From: Bacteroidales bacterium | Lineage (GTDB): Bacteria; Bacteroidota; Bacteroidia; Bacteroidales; P3 | Length of the DNA stretch: 64,000 nt | Assembly: GCA_017633985.1 (NCBI GenBank) | Contig: JAGBOF010000012.1 | Coordinates: forward strand, 1 to 64,000 | Direction of reading: 5' to 3' | Shown: positions 34,493 through 44,726 of the stretch, in pieces | Layout of the letters: the number at the start of each line of letters is the position of its first letter | Position numbering within the stretch: the first letter of the stretch is position 1 | Notes under the pieces: generated by a model | What the model was told of the DNA's origin: nothing | Databases searched by the model: none | The model's input: only the letters and a program-made list of their open reading frames with translations | Program-made: the position numbers and the translations under genes

Positions 34493-36142
<1,650 letters not shown>

Positions 36143-36168
36143 TTATAATTAATGTATAACTTGACGGA

Positions 36169-36447
36169 TTAGATTACAGCGTAAATATCACTTTCACGCA
36201 TTATAAGGTATTTTTCACCCTCATAAGTAATCTCCGTTCCCGAATATTTGCCGTAAAGCACCTTATCGCCTTTTTTAACAGTCATCGGTTCGTCTTTTTT
36301 ACCTGTTCCGACTGCTATAACTTCACCTTCCATAGGTTTTTCTTTCGCTGTATCTGGAATAATTATTCCGCTTGATGTTTTTTCTTCAGCTTCTGCAGGC
36401 TTTACAAGTACTCTGTCTGCAAGTGGTTTAATATTTAATTTTGCCAT
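36169..36447 (-). CDS. groES: 10-kDa co-chaperonin GroES
   Basis: The lid of the GroEL cage, 92 residues. [14 protein letters not shown], the mobile loop [18 protein letters not shown] and [33 protein letters not shown] are family-typical. It is first in the groESL operon. A leader region of about 390 bases with a large hairpin separates it from the nearest candidate -7 box. Confidence 0.98.
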   Translation of the reverse strand: MAKLNIKPLADRVLVKPAEAEEKTSSGIIIPDTAKEKPMEGEVIAVGTGKKDEPMTVKKGDKVLYGKYSGTEITYEGEKYLIMRESDIYAVI

Positions 36448-36541
36448 TTTTTGTTTTTATTTTTATTGTTTAACTTATTATGATTTTCTTTTTTCAAAAA
36501 CACATACGCTTTCTTCTAATTATGTGCCAAAATCTATTTCC

Positions 36542-36554
36542 TGACAAAATGACA
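36542..36554. promoter_or_regulatory. TGACA direct repeat near groES
   Basis: TGACAAAATGACA: two TGACA half-sites with a 3-base spacer, 95 bases upstream of the groES start (TGTCATTTTGTCA on the coding strand). It could be an operator or part of a stress promoter. This is pattern only. Confidence 0.3.
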
Positions 36555-36629
36555 TACCGAAATATTCCCATACCTATGACATTTATTCCTGCCCCTACCC
36601 TTTTGATTGACGCCTTATATCGCTTGACC

Positions 36630-36738
36630 GCCGCCCCGTGGCACATTATTTTGAAAAAAACTGTTTTTTTACCCTAAAAAAACCCTTTTTTTGACTCAAA
36701 AAAACAGTTTTTTTCGGATTAATACGCCACGGGGCGGC
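36630..36738 (-). promoter_or_regulatory. Nested hairpin in the putative groESL leader
   Basis: An outer perfect 13-bp pair (GCCGCCCCGTGGC at 36630-36642 with GCCACGGGGCGGC at 36726-36738) encloses a perfect 18-bp pair (36653-36670 with 36698-36715) made of A7-CTG-T7 and its complement. A central A7-CCC-T7 lies inside. GC-rich arms are rare in this AT-rich genome. If transcription starts at the box near 36840, the hairpin would be in the groESL leader. Confidence 0.75.
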
Positions 36739-36836
36739 AGCAACATGCTTTAGGGCGCAAATTTTTCTTATCAAGGCTGCATTATCCTGCACTTTTACAT
36801 CAATTAACAGCAATATCCGTCAAATCATTTAACATG

Positions 36837-36844
36837 CAAAAATA
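36837..36844 (-). promoter_or_regulatory. Candidate -7 box upstream of groESL
   Basis: TATTTTTG on the minus strand followed by CATG. It is about 390 bases before groES, far for this organism, and abuts the 10-unit array on its upstream side. A second promoter nearer groES cannot be excluded. Confidence 0.4.
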
Positions 36845-37054
36845 CAAATCACCGCAATACATCTGCAAATCAGCATAATTTTTCAAAAAATCAGCATAAA
36901 ATCTCCGTAAAATCAGCGTAATTTTTCAAAAAAATATGCGTATTTTCTTCGTAACCAAGCGTAATACCTCCGCAACTACGCACAATATCCCCACAAATCA
37001 ACGTAACACTTTCTCAAATCAATGTAACACTTTCTCAAAACAGCGTAATATCTC
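36845..37054. repeat. 21-bp array, ten units, variant core
   Basis: Ten consecutive 21-base units with the consensus CAAATCAGCGTAATNTTTC, ranging from CAAATCACCGCAATACATC to CTCAAATCAATGTAACACTTT. Register is kept over all 210 bases without a single-base slip. Unlike most other arrays, all units point the same way. It lies directly upstream of the candidate groESL -7 box. Confidence 0.9.
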
Positions 37055-37394
37055 CGCAACTTCCTTTAATTGGCACTTATTTAACTTACTCTTTGCAATA
37101 AATCGGCGGAAATAAGCATCCGAATGCGTATCGGTTGCGGCAGGTTAACAAAAATCATCTTTGTTTTCAAATTCCTTTTTCTCAAAAATCTGTCTGCCGT
37201 AACGGTTATATGCTCTAACAAAGTTTAAACGATATTTCTATGCTGCAAGATGGCGCGCAGAAGCGATTATGATGATAAAGATTATATTTTTGTATTATTT
37301 CAGTTTCATAATACCTTAATTATAAGCAACAATTTGCGGTGCTTATCAAATATTATTATAGGGAAAAACTTTTTCTTACGGTCCGTATTATCAA

Positions 37395-37430
37395 AATAAC
37401 GGTATTCTACTTACGTAAAATACCGTTATT
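37395..37430. terminator. Terminator after secG
   Basis: AATAACGGTATT and AATACCGTTATT form a perfect 12-bp stem with a 12-base loop, followed on the minus strand by TTTTGA. It lies 20 bases after the secG stop. Confidence 0.75.
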
Positions 37431-37450
37431 ATATGTATGCAATATAACTG

Positions 37451-37774
37451 TTAGTTACCTTGCGGGGTTGCTGTGTTGTTGTTCTGTGTTGCAGCAGGTA
37501 AGTTAGTATTAATGTTCAATCCGCTGTTTGCAGAATCCTGCATTGTCTGACGTGAAGGAACCAATGCTGCAGACAAAATACATAATACAACCATGGCAGC
37601 AGCCAATACCCATGTAGTTTTCTCTAGAAAATCAGTTGTTTTTCTTACACCCATCACTTGGTTTTGTGATGCGAAATTAGCAGCCAATCCGCCGCCCTTA
37701 CCGTTTTGTACCAAAACTACGAAAGCAAGCAATAATGCTGCAAGCATAATTAATACTGTGATTACTATAAACAT
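37451..37774 (-). CDS. secG: Preprotein translocase subunit SecG
   Basis: A 107-residue small subunit of the SecYEG channel. It has two membrane helices (residues 2-22 and about 52-72) joined by the conserved loop QNGKGGGLAANFASQNQVMGVRKTTDFLEK, and a polar Asn/Gln-rich tail typical of Bacteroidota SecG. It is 31 bases downstream of a TPR protein gene, and the two share a promoter. Confidence 0.95.
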   Translation of the reverse strand: MFIVITVLIMLAALLLAFVVLVQNGKGGGLAANFASQNQVMGVRKTTDFLEKTTWVLAAAMVVLCILSAALVPSRQTMQDSANSGLNINTNLPAATQNNNTATPQGN

Positions 37775-37805
37775 TTTTGTACTGTTTTTTGGTTATTTAT
37801 TTTAT

Positions 37806-38429
37806 TTAACTATTTTTCAATATCTCTATCTGATTGTTATAATACATCTCTTTTTTAGGATTCTGCATAATAAGTTGCTGATAGATCTTCAATGCCTTGG
37901 CTTTGTCTCCCTGTTTGGCATAAACCTTTGCCATTGTCTCGGTAACGAATTTAAATTCTTTCTTTGCGCTCTCCTTAATCGCCCGCTCTATTGTTATATC
38001 ATCCGATACGCTGTTTCTTTCGTCCTTATTGTCAATTTGCACCTTCGGATTCTCAATTTTCAAAAACCTTTCAAGCAATTCCTGCCGTGTAGGGTTATCG
38101 CTCAATTGTTCATCCTGATAAGAATTTATTTTAGTTATTATATCCTCTTTTACATTCTCCGATTGCTGCGGTATCTTAACCTTGGGTGTTGTATCTATAT
38201 TGTTTAATATATTTTTCAAATACTCTCTGTCGGTTATATAGATACCTGCCACATGCAGCAAATTCGTTTTATTGAAACTGTTCAATATGTAAGCAAACTT
38301 AACTGACAACACCTTGAATACGGAACTGTACGGATATTTTGCAGACAACCTTTCCGTTGCCAGCAAATCCTGCATACCGACCATACTGTCATCCATTAAT
38401 AATATTTCGTTAAGTTTGATTCTGTCCAT
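37806..38429 (-). CDS. Hypothetical protein with a single C-terminal TPR-like motif
   Basis: A 207-residue, soluble, helix-rich, charged protein without signal peptide. The last 45 residues (FVTETMAKVYAKQGDKAKALKIYQQLIMQNPKKEMYY) match a tetratricopeptide repeat, pointing to a protein-binding role. The middle is a low-complexity acidic linker. It precedes secG in a two-gene operon with its own TAATTTTG box. The partner and function are unknown. Confidence 0.7.
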   Translation of the reverse strand: MDRIKLNEILLMDDSMVGMQDLLATERLSAKYPYSSVFKVLSVKFAYILNSFNKTNLLHVAGIYITDREYLKNILNNIDTTPKVKIPQQSENVKEDIITKINSYQDEQLSDNPTRQELLERFLKIENPKVQIDNKDERNSVSDDITIERAIKESAKKEFKFVTETMAKVYAKQGDKAKALKIYQQLIMQNPKKEMYYNNQIEILKNS

Positions 38430-38451
38430 TTATCGCCCAATTTCAAGGGTG

Positions 38452-38459
38452 CAAAATTA
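38452..38459 (-). promoter_or_regulatory. -7 box of the TPR-secG operon
   Basis: TAATTTTG on the minus strand followed by C, 23 bases before the start codon; divergent from the rpmH box. Confidence 0.6.
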
Positions 38460-38522
38460 CAAAAAAATTAATTTACAGCAAAAAAAAGTCCGAAAAAACA
38501 TTGCTATAATAAAAAAACTTCG

Positions 38523-38530
38523 TAATTTTG
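38523..38530 (+). promoter_or_regulatory. -7 box of rpmH
   Basis: TAATTTTG followed by CA, 45 bases before the rpmH ATG. Confidence 0.6.
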
Positions 38531-38575
38531 CAAACCGAATTTCAGAATAAATAATTTTAGAAAATATTATAAGCA

Positions 38576-38722
38576 ATGAAGAGAACATTTCAACCATCAA
38601 GAAGAAAAAGAGTTAATAAACACGGTTTTAGAGAAAGAATGTCTACTACAAGCGGAAGAAAAATCTTAAACGCACGCAGAAGACACGGCAGAAAAAAATT
38701 AACTGTATCTGACGAAAGATAA
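38576..38722 (+). CDS. rpmH: 50S ribosomal protein L34
   Basis: A 48-residue, very basic protein beginning [18 protein letters not shown] and containing the [22 protein letters not shown] core of L34, a component of the large ribosomal subunit. It has its own promoter box 45 bases upstream. It is not next to dnaA or rnpA here, so it does not mark the replication origin. Confidence 0.97.
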   Translation: MKRTFQPSRRKRVNKHGFRERMSTTSGRKILNARRRHGRKKLTVSDER

Positions 38723-38848
38723 TTTTCCTAAACAACAGGTATTAACCGAAAAATTTTCAGCATTGTAATTAAATTGCAGTGCTTTTTTTGTTTAAAAATT
38801 CCGATAATAAGCGATCTAAAGCAACAAAATCACAAAAAGCCTATATCC

Positions 38849-40267
38849 ATGGGAAGAAAAAAAGAAAAATACACACTGGAAAACATACAAATCACAGGAT
38901 TTGCCGCCGAAGGTAACGCATTTGTAAAAACGGACGGCAAAGTTATTTTCCTGCCTTACGCAGTCCCGGGAGACATTGCGGATATTGAAGTATTCAAACA
39001 AAAGAAATCTTATTGCGAAGCGAGAGTTATTAAAATAAACTCTTATTCCGACAAACGCACCGAGGTTAAATGCCCGCACTTTTCTTATTGCGGCGGATGC
39101 AAATGGCAGATGCTTGATTACAATTGGCAACTTAACTATAAGCAACAGCAAGTCATTGACAATTTGACACGCATCGGTAAAATCAATTGCGACAATATTT
39201 CGCCTATTGAAGGTTCTGACAAAATATATTATTACAGAAACAAACTTGAGTTCACGTTTTCCGACAAGGCATGGGTAAAAGATTTTGTTAAGGGGCAACA
39301 ATCCGAACCTGCATTGGGATTTCATGTAAGCGGATTGTTTGACAAAGTGCTTAATATCGAAAACTGCGTCCTGCAAAAAGACATTTCCAATCAAATACGT
39401 AACTTTTTAAGGCAATATACAATCTCAAAAAACATACCTTATTATAATATACGCAACCACGAAGGCATGATGAGAACATTAGTTATCAGAACAACCGAAA
39501 ATGATGACTTGATGGTGCTTGTAGCCTTTGCAAAAGATGACAAAGAAGTTATAACCGACGTTTTAACCGCCTTAAAAAAGCAATTCCCGCAGATAACATC
39601 GCTTCAATATTGCATAAACGACAAAATGAACGACTCTTTGGCGGACAGGGACTTCATATTATTTGACGGAAAAGAGTATATAACCGAATATATGCCGCGT
39701 TACAAACAGCCCGACCAAGAACCGCTGAAATTCAAAATCCGCCCTAAAACTTTTTATCAGACAAATGCTCCGCAGGCTCTCAAACTGTATACTTTTGCCG
39801 CTGATTTTGCTGACATAAACAGCAGCGACACCGTTTACGACCTCTATACAGGCACAGGGACAATCGCTAATTTCGTTGCCCAAAGGGCAAAAAAAGTTGT
39901 AGGCATCGAATATGTGGAACAAGCAGTGGAAGACGCCGCAATCAACAGCCGCGAAAACGGAATAAACAACACTGTTTTTTATGCTGGTGACATGGCTAAA
40001 GTTTTCACCGATGAATTTATCGCCTCAAACGGAAGTCCCGACATAATAATAACCGATCCGCCGAGAAACGGAATGGATGCAAAGGTGGTAAGTCAGATAT
40101 TGAAGATTTCGCCCAAACGTATCGTCTACATCTCATGCAATCCTGCAACGCAGGCAAGGGATTTAATGATGATGTCCCAGCAATATGATGTAAAAAAGAT
40201 ACAACCTGTGGATATGTTCCCGCATACCCATCATATAGAAAACGTTGTTTTGCTTGAAAAAAGGTAA
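38849..40267 (+). CDS. rlmD: 23S rRNA (uracil-C5)-methyltransferase, RlmD/RumA type
   Basis: A 472-residue AdoMet-dependent methyltransferase. The start chosen gives MGRKKEKYTLENIQITGFAAEGNAF, an N-terminal TRAM domain; longer in-frame starts reach into the rpmH spacer. A four-cysteine iron-sulfur site is visible (CPHFSYCGGCKWQ plus a later Cys). The motif DLYTGTGTIANF binds AdoMet, and the catalytic NPATQARDL segment with YISCNP is near the end. It methylates a uridine of 23S rRNA; whether U1939, U747 or both is not settled by sequence. Confidence 0.92.
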   Translation: MGRKKEKYTLENIQITGFAAEGNAFVKTDGKVIFLPYAVPGDIADIEVFKQKKSYCEARVIKINSYSDKRTEVKCPHFSYCGGCKWQMLDYNWQLNYKQQQVIDNLTRIGKINCDNISPIEGSDKIYYYRNKLEFTFSDKAWVKDFVKGQQSEPALGFHVSGLFDKVLNIENCVLQKDISNQIRNFLRQYTISKNIPYYNIRNHEGMMRTLVIRTTENDDLMVLVAFAKDDKEVITDVLTALKKQFPQITSLQYCINDKMNDSLADRDFILFDGKEYITEYMPRYKQPDQEPLKFKIRPKTFYQTNAPQALKLYTFAADFADINSSDTVYDLYTGTGTIANFVAQRAKKVVGIEYVEQAVEDAAINSRENGINNTVFYAGDMAKVFTDEFIASNGSPDIIITDPPRNGMDAKVVSQILKISPKRIVYISCNPATQARDLMMMSQQYDVKKIQPVDMFPHTHHIENVVLLEKR

Positions 40268-40487
40268 AAAAACGCACCTTTGTAACCGTCTGTATTTATG
40301 AATAATACAAACGGCAAAAATAATCAGCGATATTAATAATTTTTTATCGCTGATCAGTAAATTTTCGTCGCTGATTATTTTACTCAAACGGCGTTTTATT
40401 TTATTAAAACGCCGTCTTAATAATTGGGCATTGCGCCGCATATTAAAATTATCCCCGATAATCCTTTAGAAATTGCATTAATTGTCG
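40268..40487. other. Intergenic region before thiH
   Basis: Contains a five-unit 21-bp array and, after it, about 65 AT-rich bases leading to the thiH promoter box. No gene is credible. Confidence 0.5.
40317..40421. repeat. 21-bp array, five units
   Basis: Cores in order: ATCAGCGATATT, TTATCGCTGATCA, TCGTCGCTGATTA, AAACGGCGTTTTA, AAACGCCGTCTTA. Unit 1 is inverted relative to units 2 and 3. It is preceded by CGGCAAAAATAAT, the same left end as the array near 3490. Confidence 0.88.
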
Positions 40488-40495
40488 TAAATTTG
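40488..40495 (+). promoter_or_regulatory. -7 box of thiH
   Basis: TAAATTTG followed by CA, 81 bases before the ATG. Confidence 0.55.
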
Positions 40496-40576
40496 CAAAA
40501 CAAAAGCGATGTAACAATATTGCACTTTTGCTAAACTTCAAAAGATTATTTAAATACTAAATACAGAATTAAGATT

Positions 40577-41686
40577 ATGGAATTCTACGATACTATAAAG
40601 GATTTGGTTTGGGAAGAAGTGACTGAAAGTGTTTATGGCAAGACGGACGCTGACGTGAGAAAGGCATTGGGAAAAGAGACATTGACTATAGAGGATTTCA
40701 AGGCGTTGATTTCGCCCGCTGCCGAGAAATATTTGGAACAGATGGCTGTAATGTCACGCCGTATAACGCAAAAACGCTTCGGCAAGGTTATGCAGTTTTA
40801 CATACCGATGTACCTTTCCAACGAATGCAGCAACCATTGCATCTACTGCGGCTTCAACCACAATAACGATATTGCCCGCAAAACGCTTAACGACGAAGAA
40901 ATCCTTGAGGAAATAAAGGTGATTAAATCCATGGGATACGACAATGTTCTTTTGCTGACAGGAGAATTTCCGCGTTTGGTGGGTGCCGATTACATTGAAC
41001 ACGCCATAAAACTTTGCAGGGAGCATTTTTCTGCCATAAATTTGGAGGTTTATCCCATGAAAACGGAGGAATACAAACGTATGGCGGATGCAGGATGCAA
41101 TTCAGTCTACATTTACCAAGAAACATTCAACGAAAAACGCTATAAAGTCTATCATCCCAAGGGCATGAAAAGCAATTACCGCTGGCGTTTGGGCACTCCC
41201 GAACGTATTGCACAGGCAGGAATGCACAGGGTTGGCATGGGAGCATTAATAGGACTGGAAGAATGGCGTACGGAAATGGTATATTTGGCTATGCACCTAC
41301 GTTTTATGACAAAGAACTATTGGCAAACGAAATACTCCTTGTCATTCCCGCGTATGCGTCCCGCAGCGGGCGGCTACCAACCTAATTTCCTTATGAGTGA
41401 AAAGCAGTTTGCGCAGGCTTTGTGGGCGTTCCGTATATTTGACAACGACATTGAAATCAGTATGTCCACAAGGGAAACGCGTAATATGAGAGATCATTTC
41501 ATTACATTGGGCGTTACTTCCGTCAGTGCTGGCTCTCATACCGATCCGGGCGGATATGCTCACCCTGATACCGAGTTGGAACAATTCCATATCAACGATG
41601 ACAGAGATGTTAAGCAGATGGAAGAAATGGTAAGAAAGCAAGGTTACGACGTTATCTACAAAGACTGGGACCGCGGACTGAACTAA
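40577..41686 (+). CDS. thiH: 2-iminoacetate synthase ThiH (radical SAM tyrosine lyase)
   Basis: Cleaves tyrosine to dehydroglycine and p-cresol for the thiazole of thiamine. It has 369 residues. The radical-SAM cluster is Cys84, Cys88 and Cys91 (CSNHCIYC), followed by GFNHNNDIARKTL; the C-terminal YDVIYKDWDRGLN ending is ThiH-like. HydG, the hydrogenase paralogue, is about 100 residues longer with an extra C-terminal cysteine cluster that is absent here, so ThiH is preferred even though hydE occurs in this window. No other thiamine gene is nearby. Confidence 0.9.
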   Translation: MEFYDTIKDLVWEEVTESVYGKTDADVRKALGKETLTIEDFKALISPAAEKYLEQMAVMSRRITQKRFGKVMQFYIPMYLSNECSNHCIYCGFNHNNDIARKTLNDEEILEEIKVIKSMGYDNVLLLTGEFPRLVGADYIEHAIKLCREHFSAINLEVYPMKTEEYKRMADAGCNSVYIYQETFNEKRYKVYHPKGMKSNYRWRLGTPERIAQAGMHRVGMGALIGLEEWRTEMVYLAMHLRFMTKNYWQTKYSLSFPRMRPAAGGYQPNFLMSEKQFAQALWAFRIFDNDIEISMSTRETRNMRDHFITLGVTSVSAGSHTDPGGYAHPDTELEQFHINDDRDVKQMEEMVRKQGYDVIYKDWDRGLN

Positions 41687-41773
41687 AAACGCCGCAGAGG
41701 CTGTTTTCAGCGTTGTTTTCGGGTAAAACTTCCGCATTTTTGCGATTTAAAGAACTTTAATATTGTTAAAACA

Positions 41774-42379
41774 ATGAACAAAAGACGCAGTACAGTAATT
41801 TTAGTCGTTATCGGCGTGTTTTTACTTATTTCCGTATTCTGTTTAGTGCCTATAATCTTCGGCATATACGACAATATGTCACTTTGGCCTAATTTCTACG
41901 GAGCGTTGATGGGTGTTATCCTGACGGCAGTCACAACCGTTGTCCTGCTTTTGGGACAAACTTCAAGCGAAGAAGAGAAAGAACGGAACACAAAGGTATT
42001 TGAAGAAAAAATAAACGTATATAAAGAGTTTTTGCAAATATTCTGCAAAATTATAGAGGACGGAAAAATTGACAAAACAAACAAAATACAACTCCAATTC
42101 CAACTTTCTTACATTGCAATGCACACAAAAAGCGAGCATATCAAACAAATAAGCAGTCAGGTCAAGACTATCGTCCTTAAAATAACGGATGACAAGATTG
42201 AGAACTACATGCCGCAACTTTTTACAATCGTTCAGTCTTTCAGGGAAGAACTTTACGGCGATAAATCCAAACTTTCGCAAAACGATATAAAGAATATTGA
42301 CGCTGCTATCTCCAATTTCTCCGCTATAATGATGACCGAAAAAGAAAAAGCCGAATATTTGAGATGTCATAATTGCTGA
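41774..42379 (+). CDS. Membrane-anchored protein of unknown function
   Basis: A 201-residue protein. Two membrane helices (residues 8-30 and about 43-61) are followed by a cytoplasmic, charged, helical region (65-200) likely to be partly coiled coil. The start MNKRRSTVILVVIGVFL gives a positive-inside N-terminus. No domain is recognised. It stands alone between thiH and the U32 gene with short spacers and no clear promoter box. Confidence 0.55.
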   Translation: MNKRRSTVILVVIGVFLLISVFCLVPIIFGIYDNMSLWPNFYGALMGVILTAVTTVVLLLGQTSSEEEKERNTKVFEEKINVYKEFLQIFCKIIEDGKIDKTNKIQLQFQLSYIAMHTKSEHIKQISSQVKTIVLKITDDKIENYMPQLFTIVQSFREELYGDKSKLSQNDIKNIDAAISNFSAIMMTEKEKAEYLRCHNC

Positions 42380-42431
42380 TAAATTTTCACGTCTTTTGCT
42401 TGAATTATTACAAACGCATAAAAATAATGCG

Positions 42432-42439
42432 TAACTTTG
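42432..42439 (+). promoter_or_regulatory. -7 box of the U32-PHP operon
   Basis: TAACTTTG followed by CA, 32 bases before the ATG. Confidence 0.6.
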
Positions 42440-42471
42440 CACTTTCAAATTTTAATACGTAAAATATAATA

Positions 42472-43728
42472 ATGAATATAGAGGATTTTGAAATTATGTC
42501 GCCCGTGGGGAGTTACGAATCCTTATCGGCGGCAATCCAAGCGGGTGCTGACAGCGTTTATTTCGGAGTGGGCAGTCTTAATATGCGTTCCCACAGCGCT
42601 AACAACTTCAATCTTGACGATTTAAAGCAGATTTGTGAGATTGCAAAGACCAATAGCGTCAAAACTTACTTAACTGTCAATACCGTAATCTATGATGACG
42701 AAATTGAGTACATGCACTCTGTCGTTGATACGGCCAAACAGAGCGGTGTAAACGCAATAATTGCCTCCGATATGGCGGTTATCTCCTACGCAAACGCAAT
42801 CGGTATGGAAATTCACTTATCCACGCAATGTAACATCACCAATTACGAAGCGGTGAAGTATTATTCTCAATTTGCGGACGTAATTGTTACCGCCAGGGAG
42901 TTGAGTTTGGACAAAGTAAAGGCCATCACCGAGCGCATAAAGGCCGAAAACCTGAAAGGAAAAGGCGGCAAACTGATGCGTATTGAGTGTTTTGTACACG
43001 GAGCACTGTGTATGGCGGTATCGGGAAAGTGTTATATTTCGCTCGATAACGCAAATATGAGTGCCAACCGCGGAGCCTGTTTGCAATTTTGCAGACGTCC
43101 TTACCGCGTAACGGACACTGACGGCGGTACGGAGTTAGTTGTTGACAACGAGTACATAATGTCGCCCAAGGATTTGAAGACTATTGATTTTTTGGACAAG
43201 ATAATCGATGCCGGGGTGCGGGTTTTCAAAATTGAAGGGCGCGGACGTTCGCCTGAATACGTAAAAGTCGTTACCGAATGCTACAAAACCGCACTTAAAG
43301 CCTACATCGACGGCACTTGGAACGAAGAATTGAAAACGCAATTGAACGAAAAATTAAAAAAAGTCTACAACCGCGGATTTTGGGACGGCTATTATTTGGG
43401 CCGAAAAGTCGGTGAATGGAGCGAAAACTACGGTTCGCAAGCCACAACCACCAAGATTTTCGTCGGAACGGTGACAAATTATTTCAAAAATATAGGTGTA
43501 GCGGAGGTAAGAATGGAAACGGGGGATTTATCCTTAGGCGACGGGATTTACATCATAGGTCCGACGACGGGAGTTCAGGAAAACACAATCCGCGAGTTGC
43601 GTTTTGACTTAAAAAACGTGGAAAAAGCAGAAAAAGGACAGATGATTTCGCTTCCGACAGCGGATACCGTCCGCCGTAACGACAAAGTGTATAAAATAGT
43701 TCACAAAAAAGATGAAAATAAAGGCTAA
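42472..43728 (+). CDS. Peptidase U32 family protein (TrhP/YegQ-like)
   Basis: A 418-residue U32 protein. The TIM-barrel start PVGSYESLSAAIQAGADSVYFG and the signature around residues 165-210 (ECFVHGALCMAVSGKC, then GACLQFCRRPYRV) are clear; the four cysteines probably bind an iron-sulfur cluster. Although named for a collagenase, characterised members such as TrhP, RlhA and UbiU act in tRNA, rRNA or ubiquinone hydroxylation using prephenate or similar donors, and TrhP-like tRNA U34 hydroxylation is the most likely role. It overlaps the next gene by 17 bases. Confidence 0.85.
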   Translation: MNIEDFEIMSPVGSYESLSAAIQAGADSVYFGVGSLNMRSHSANNFNLDDLKQICEIAKTNSVKTYLTVNTVIYDDEIEYMHSVVDTAKQSGVNAIIASDMAVISYANAIGMEIHLSTQCNITNYEAVKYYSQFADVIVTARELSLDKVKAITERIKAENLKGKGGKLMRIECFVHGALCMAVSGKCYISLDNANMSANRGACLQFCRRPYRVTDTDGGTELVVDNEYIMSPKDLKTIDFLDKIIDAGVRVFKIEGRGRSPEYVKVVTECYKTALKAYIDGTWNEELKTQLNEKLKKVYNRGFWDGYYLGRKVGEWSENYGSQATTTKIFVGTVTNYFKNIGVAEVRMETGDLSLGDGIYIIGPTTGVQENTIRELRFDLKNVEKAEKGQMISLPTADTVRRNDKVYKIVHKKDENKG

Positions 43729-44593
43729 TTATCATTCGCATTCCACGTTCTGCGACGGCAAAAGCACAATGGAAGATATGGTTTTGTCCGCTGTAAATAA
43801 CGGCTTTACGCATTGGGGATTTTCCGCTCACGCTCCCGTTTCTTATCCTAACACTTTCGCCTTAAAAAGTGAAGATTTCGATTCATATAAAGCCGAATAC
43901 CTGCGGCTGAAAGACAAATACGGCAAACAAATCAAGCTTTACATCGGTTTGGAAATGGATTACATTCCGCAACTTGCCGAAAACCTTAGGGAAAATGCAG
44001 AAAAGAATTACAAATTGGACTATTTCATCGGCAGCGTTCATCAAGTAAAAGAAAACAATCCGCAAATAAAAGTTACAAATGCCGATACTCAGACGTGGTT
44101 TATCGACGGCAGCAAAACGGAACCTTATGATGAGGGCTTGAAAACGCTGTTTGACGGCGATATAAAGCGGGCTGCGGGCTGTTATTTCACGCAGGAAATT
44201 GATATGATTAAGTTGTACCGTCCCGATGTGCTGGGTCATTGCGACAAAGTGGTAATGCACAACAAAAACCGTTATTTCCGCATTGACGAACAGTGGTATA
44301 AAGATTTAGTTTACGGCCTTTTCGATGCAGTAATTGAGGCCTCAATTATCGTAGAAGTGAACACACGCGGCATTTACCGCAAACGATATGAAGATTTCTA
44401 CCCTTCAACGCCGTTTTTGAAGTATTTGATTGAGAAAAACGTCCCCTTAGTCGTTTCAACCGACTGCCACAAGGCCGAAGAAACCGATGCACTTTACAAA
44501 GATGCCGTTTTGATGTTAAAATCCTTAGGTTGCAAGGAACTGATGTACTTTGAAGATTCGTGGAAAGCCGAAAAAATCGATTGCTTTATATAG
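43712..44593 (+). CDS. PHP-domain histidinol-phosphatase-like protein
   Basis: A 293-residue PHP-domain phosphatase. Metal ligands are in NYHSHSTFCDG near residue 7, SAHAPV, the GLEMDYIP segment, GSVHQV, VLGHCDKV and VSTDCHK at about 252. The arrangement matches HisK-type histidinol-phosphatases, which complete histidine synthesis, but no his genes are near and PHP enzymes vary in substrate. Its start lies within the end of the U32 gene, so translation is coupled. Confidence 0.8.
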   Translation: MKIKANYHSHSTFCDGKSTMEDMVLSAVNNGFTHWGFSAHAPVSYPNTFALKSEDFDSYKAEYLRLKDKYGKQIKLYIGLEMDYIPQLAENLRENAEKNYKLDYFIGSVHQVKENNPQIKVTNADTQTWFIDGSKTEPYDEGLKTLFDGDIKRAAGCYFTQEIDMIKLYRPDVLGHCDKVVMHNKNRYFRIDEQWYKDLVYGLFDAVIEASIIVEVNTRGIYRKRYEDFYPSTPFLKYLIEKNVPLVVSTDCHKAEETDALYKDAVLMLKSLGCKELMYFEDSWKAEKIDCFI

Positions 44594-44641
44594 ATGAAGG
44601 ATGTTTTTGACGGTTTGAATGTCAAATAACAAAGCGTCGGT

Positions 44642-44725
44642 AAAATAACCAGGCAAATAAAAAAATTAAAGTGCGACAGAAATTTTTTTTCGTCGCACTT
44701 TAATTTTTTAAAACGCCTGATTATT
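44642..44725. terminator. 21-bp array acting as a convergent terminator
   Basis: Four units in register. Units 2 and 3 form a strong stem (AAATTAAAGTGCGAC with GTCGCACTTTAATTT) with T-runs on both strands, a bidirectional terminator between convergent genes. Unit 4 is the AAACGCCTGATTA type. It stops one base before the biotin-carrier stop codon. The stem sequence is unlike the other arrays, but the 21-base register is the same. Confidence 0.85.
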
Positions 44726-44726
44726 T

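Larger units (their letters stand above)
36448..37450. other. One-kilobase non-coding region upstream of groESL
   Basis: No credible gene on either strand. From groES outwards it holds a TGACA direct repeat, a large nested hairpin, a candidate minus-strand -7 box, a 10-unit 21-bp array, about 300 bases without recognised structure (37055-37390) and the secG terminator. It is the largest gene-free stretch in the window. Confidence 0.7.

Noticed and set aside
36480-36677. 65-residue open frame upstream of groES
   Set aside because: It runs through the hairpin and poly-T tract, has no family features and no promoter in the right place.
36845-37054. Ten-unit array considered as a CRISPR array
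   Set aside because: Units are degenerate and contiguous at 21 bases; there are no identical repeats separated by unique spacers of about 30 bases, and no cas genes are in the window.
38576-38722. rpmH as a marker of the replication origin
   Set aside because: No dnaA, rnpA or DnaA-box cluster is adjacent.
40577-41686. HydG assignment for the ThiH-like protein
   Set aside because: Too short and lacking the extra C-terminal cysteine cluster of HydG, although hydE is present in the window.
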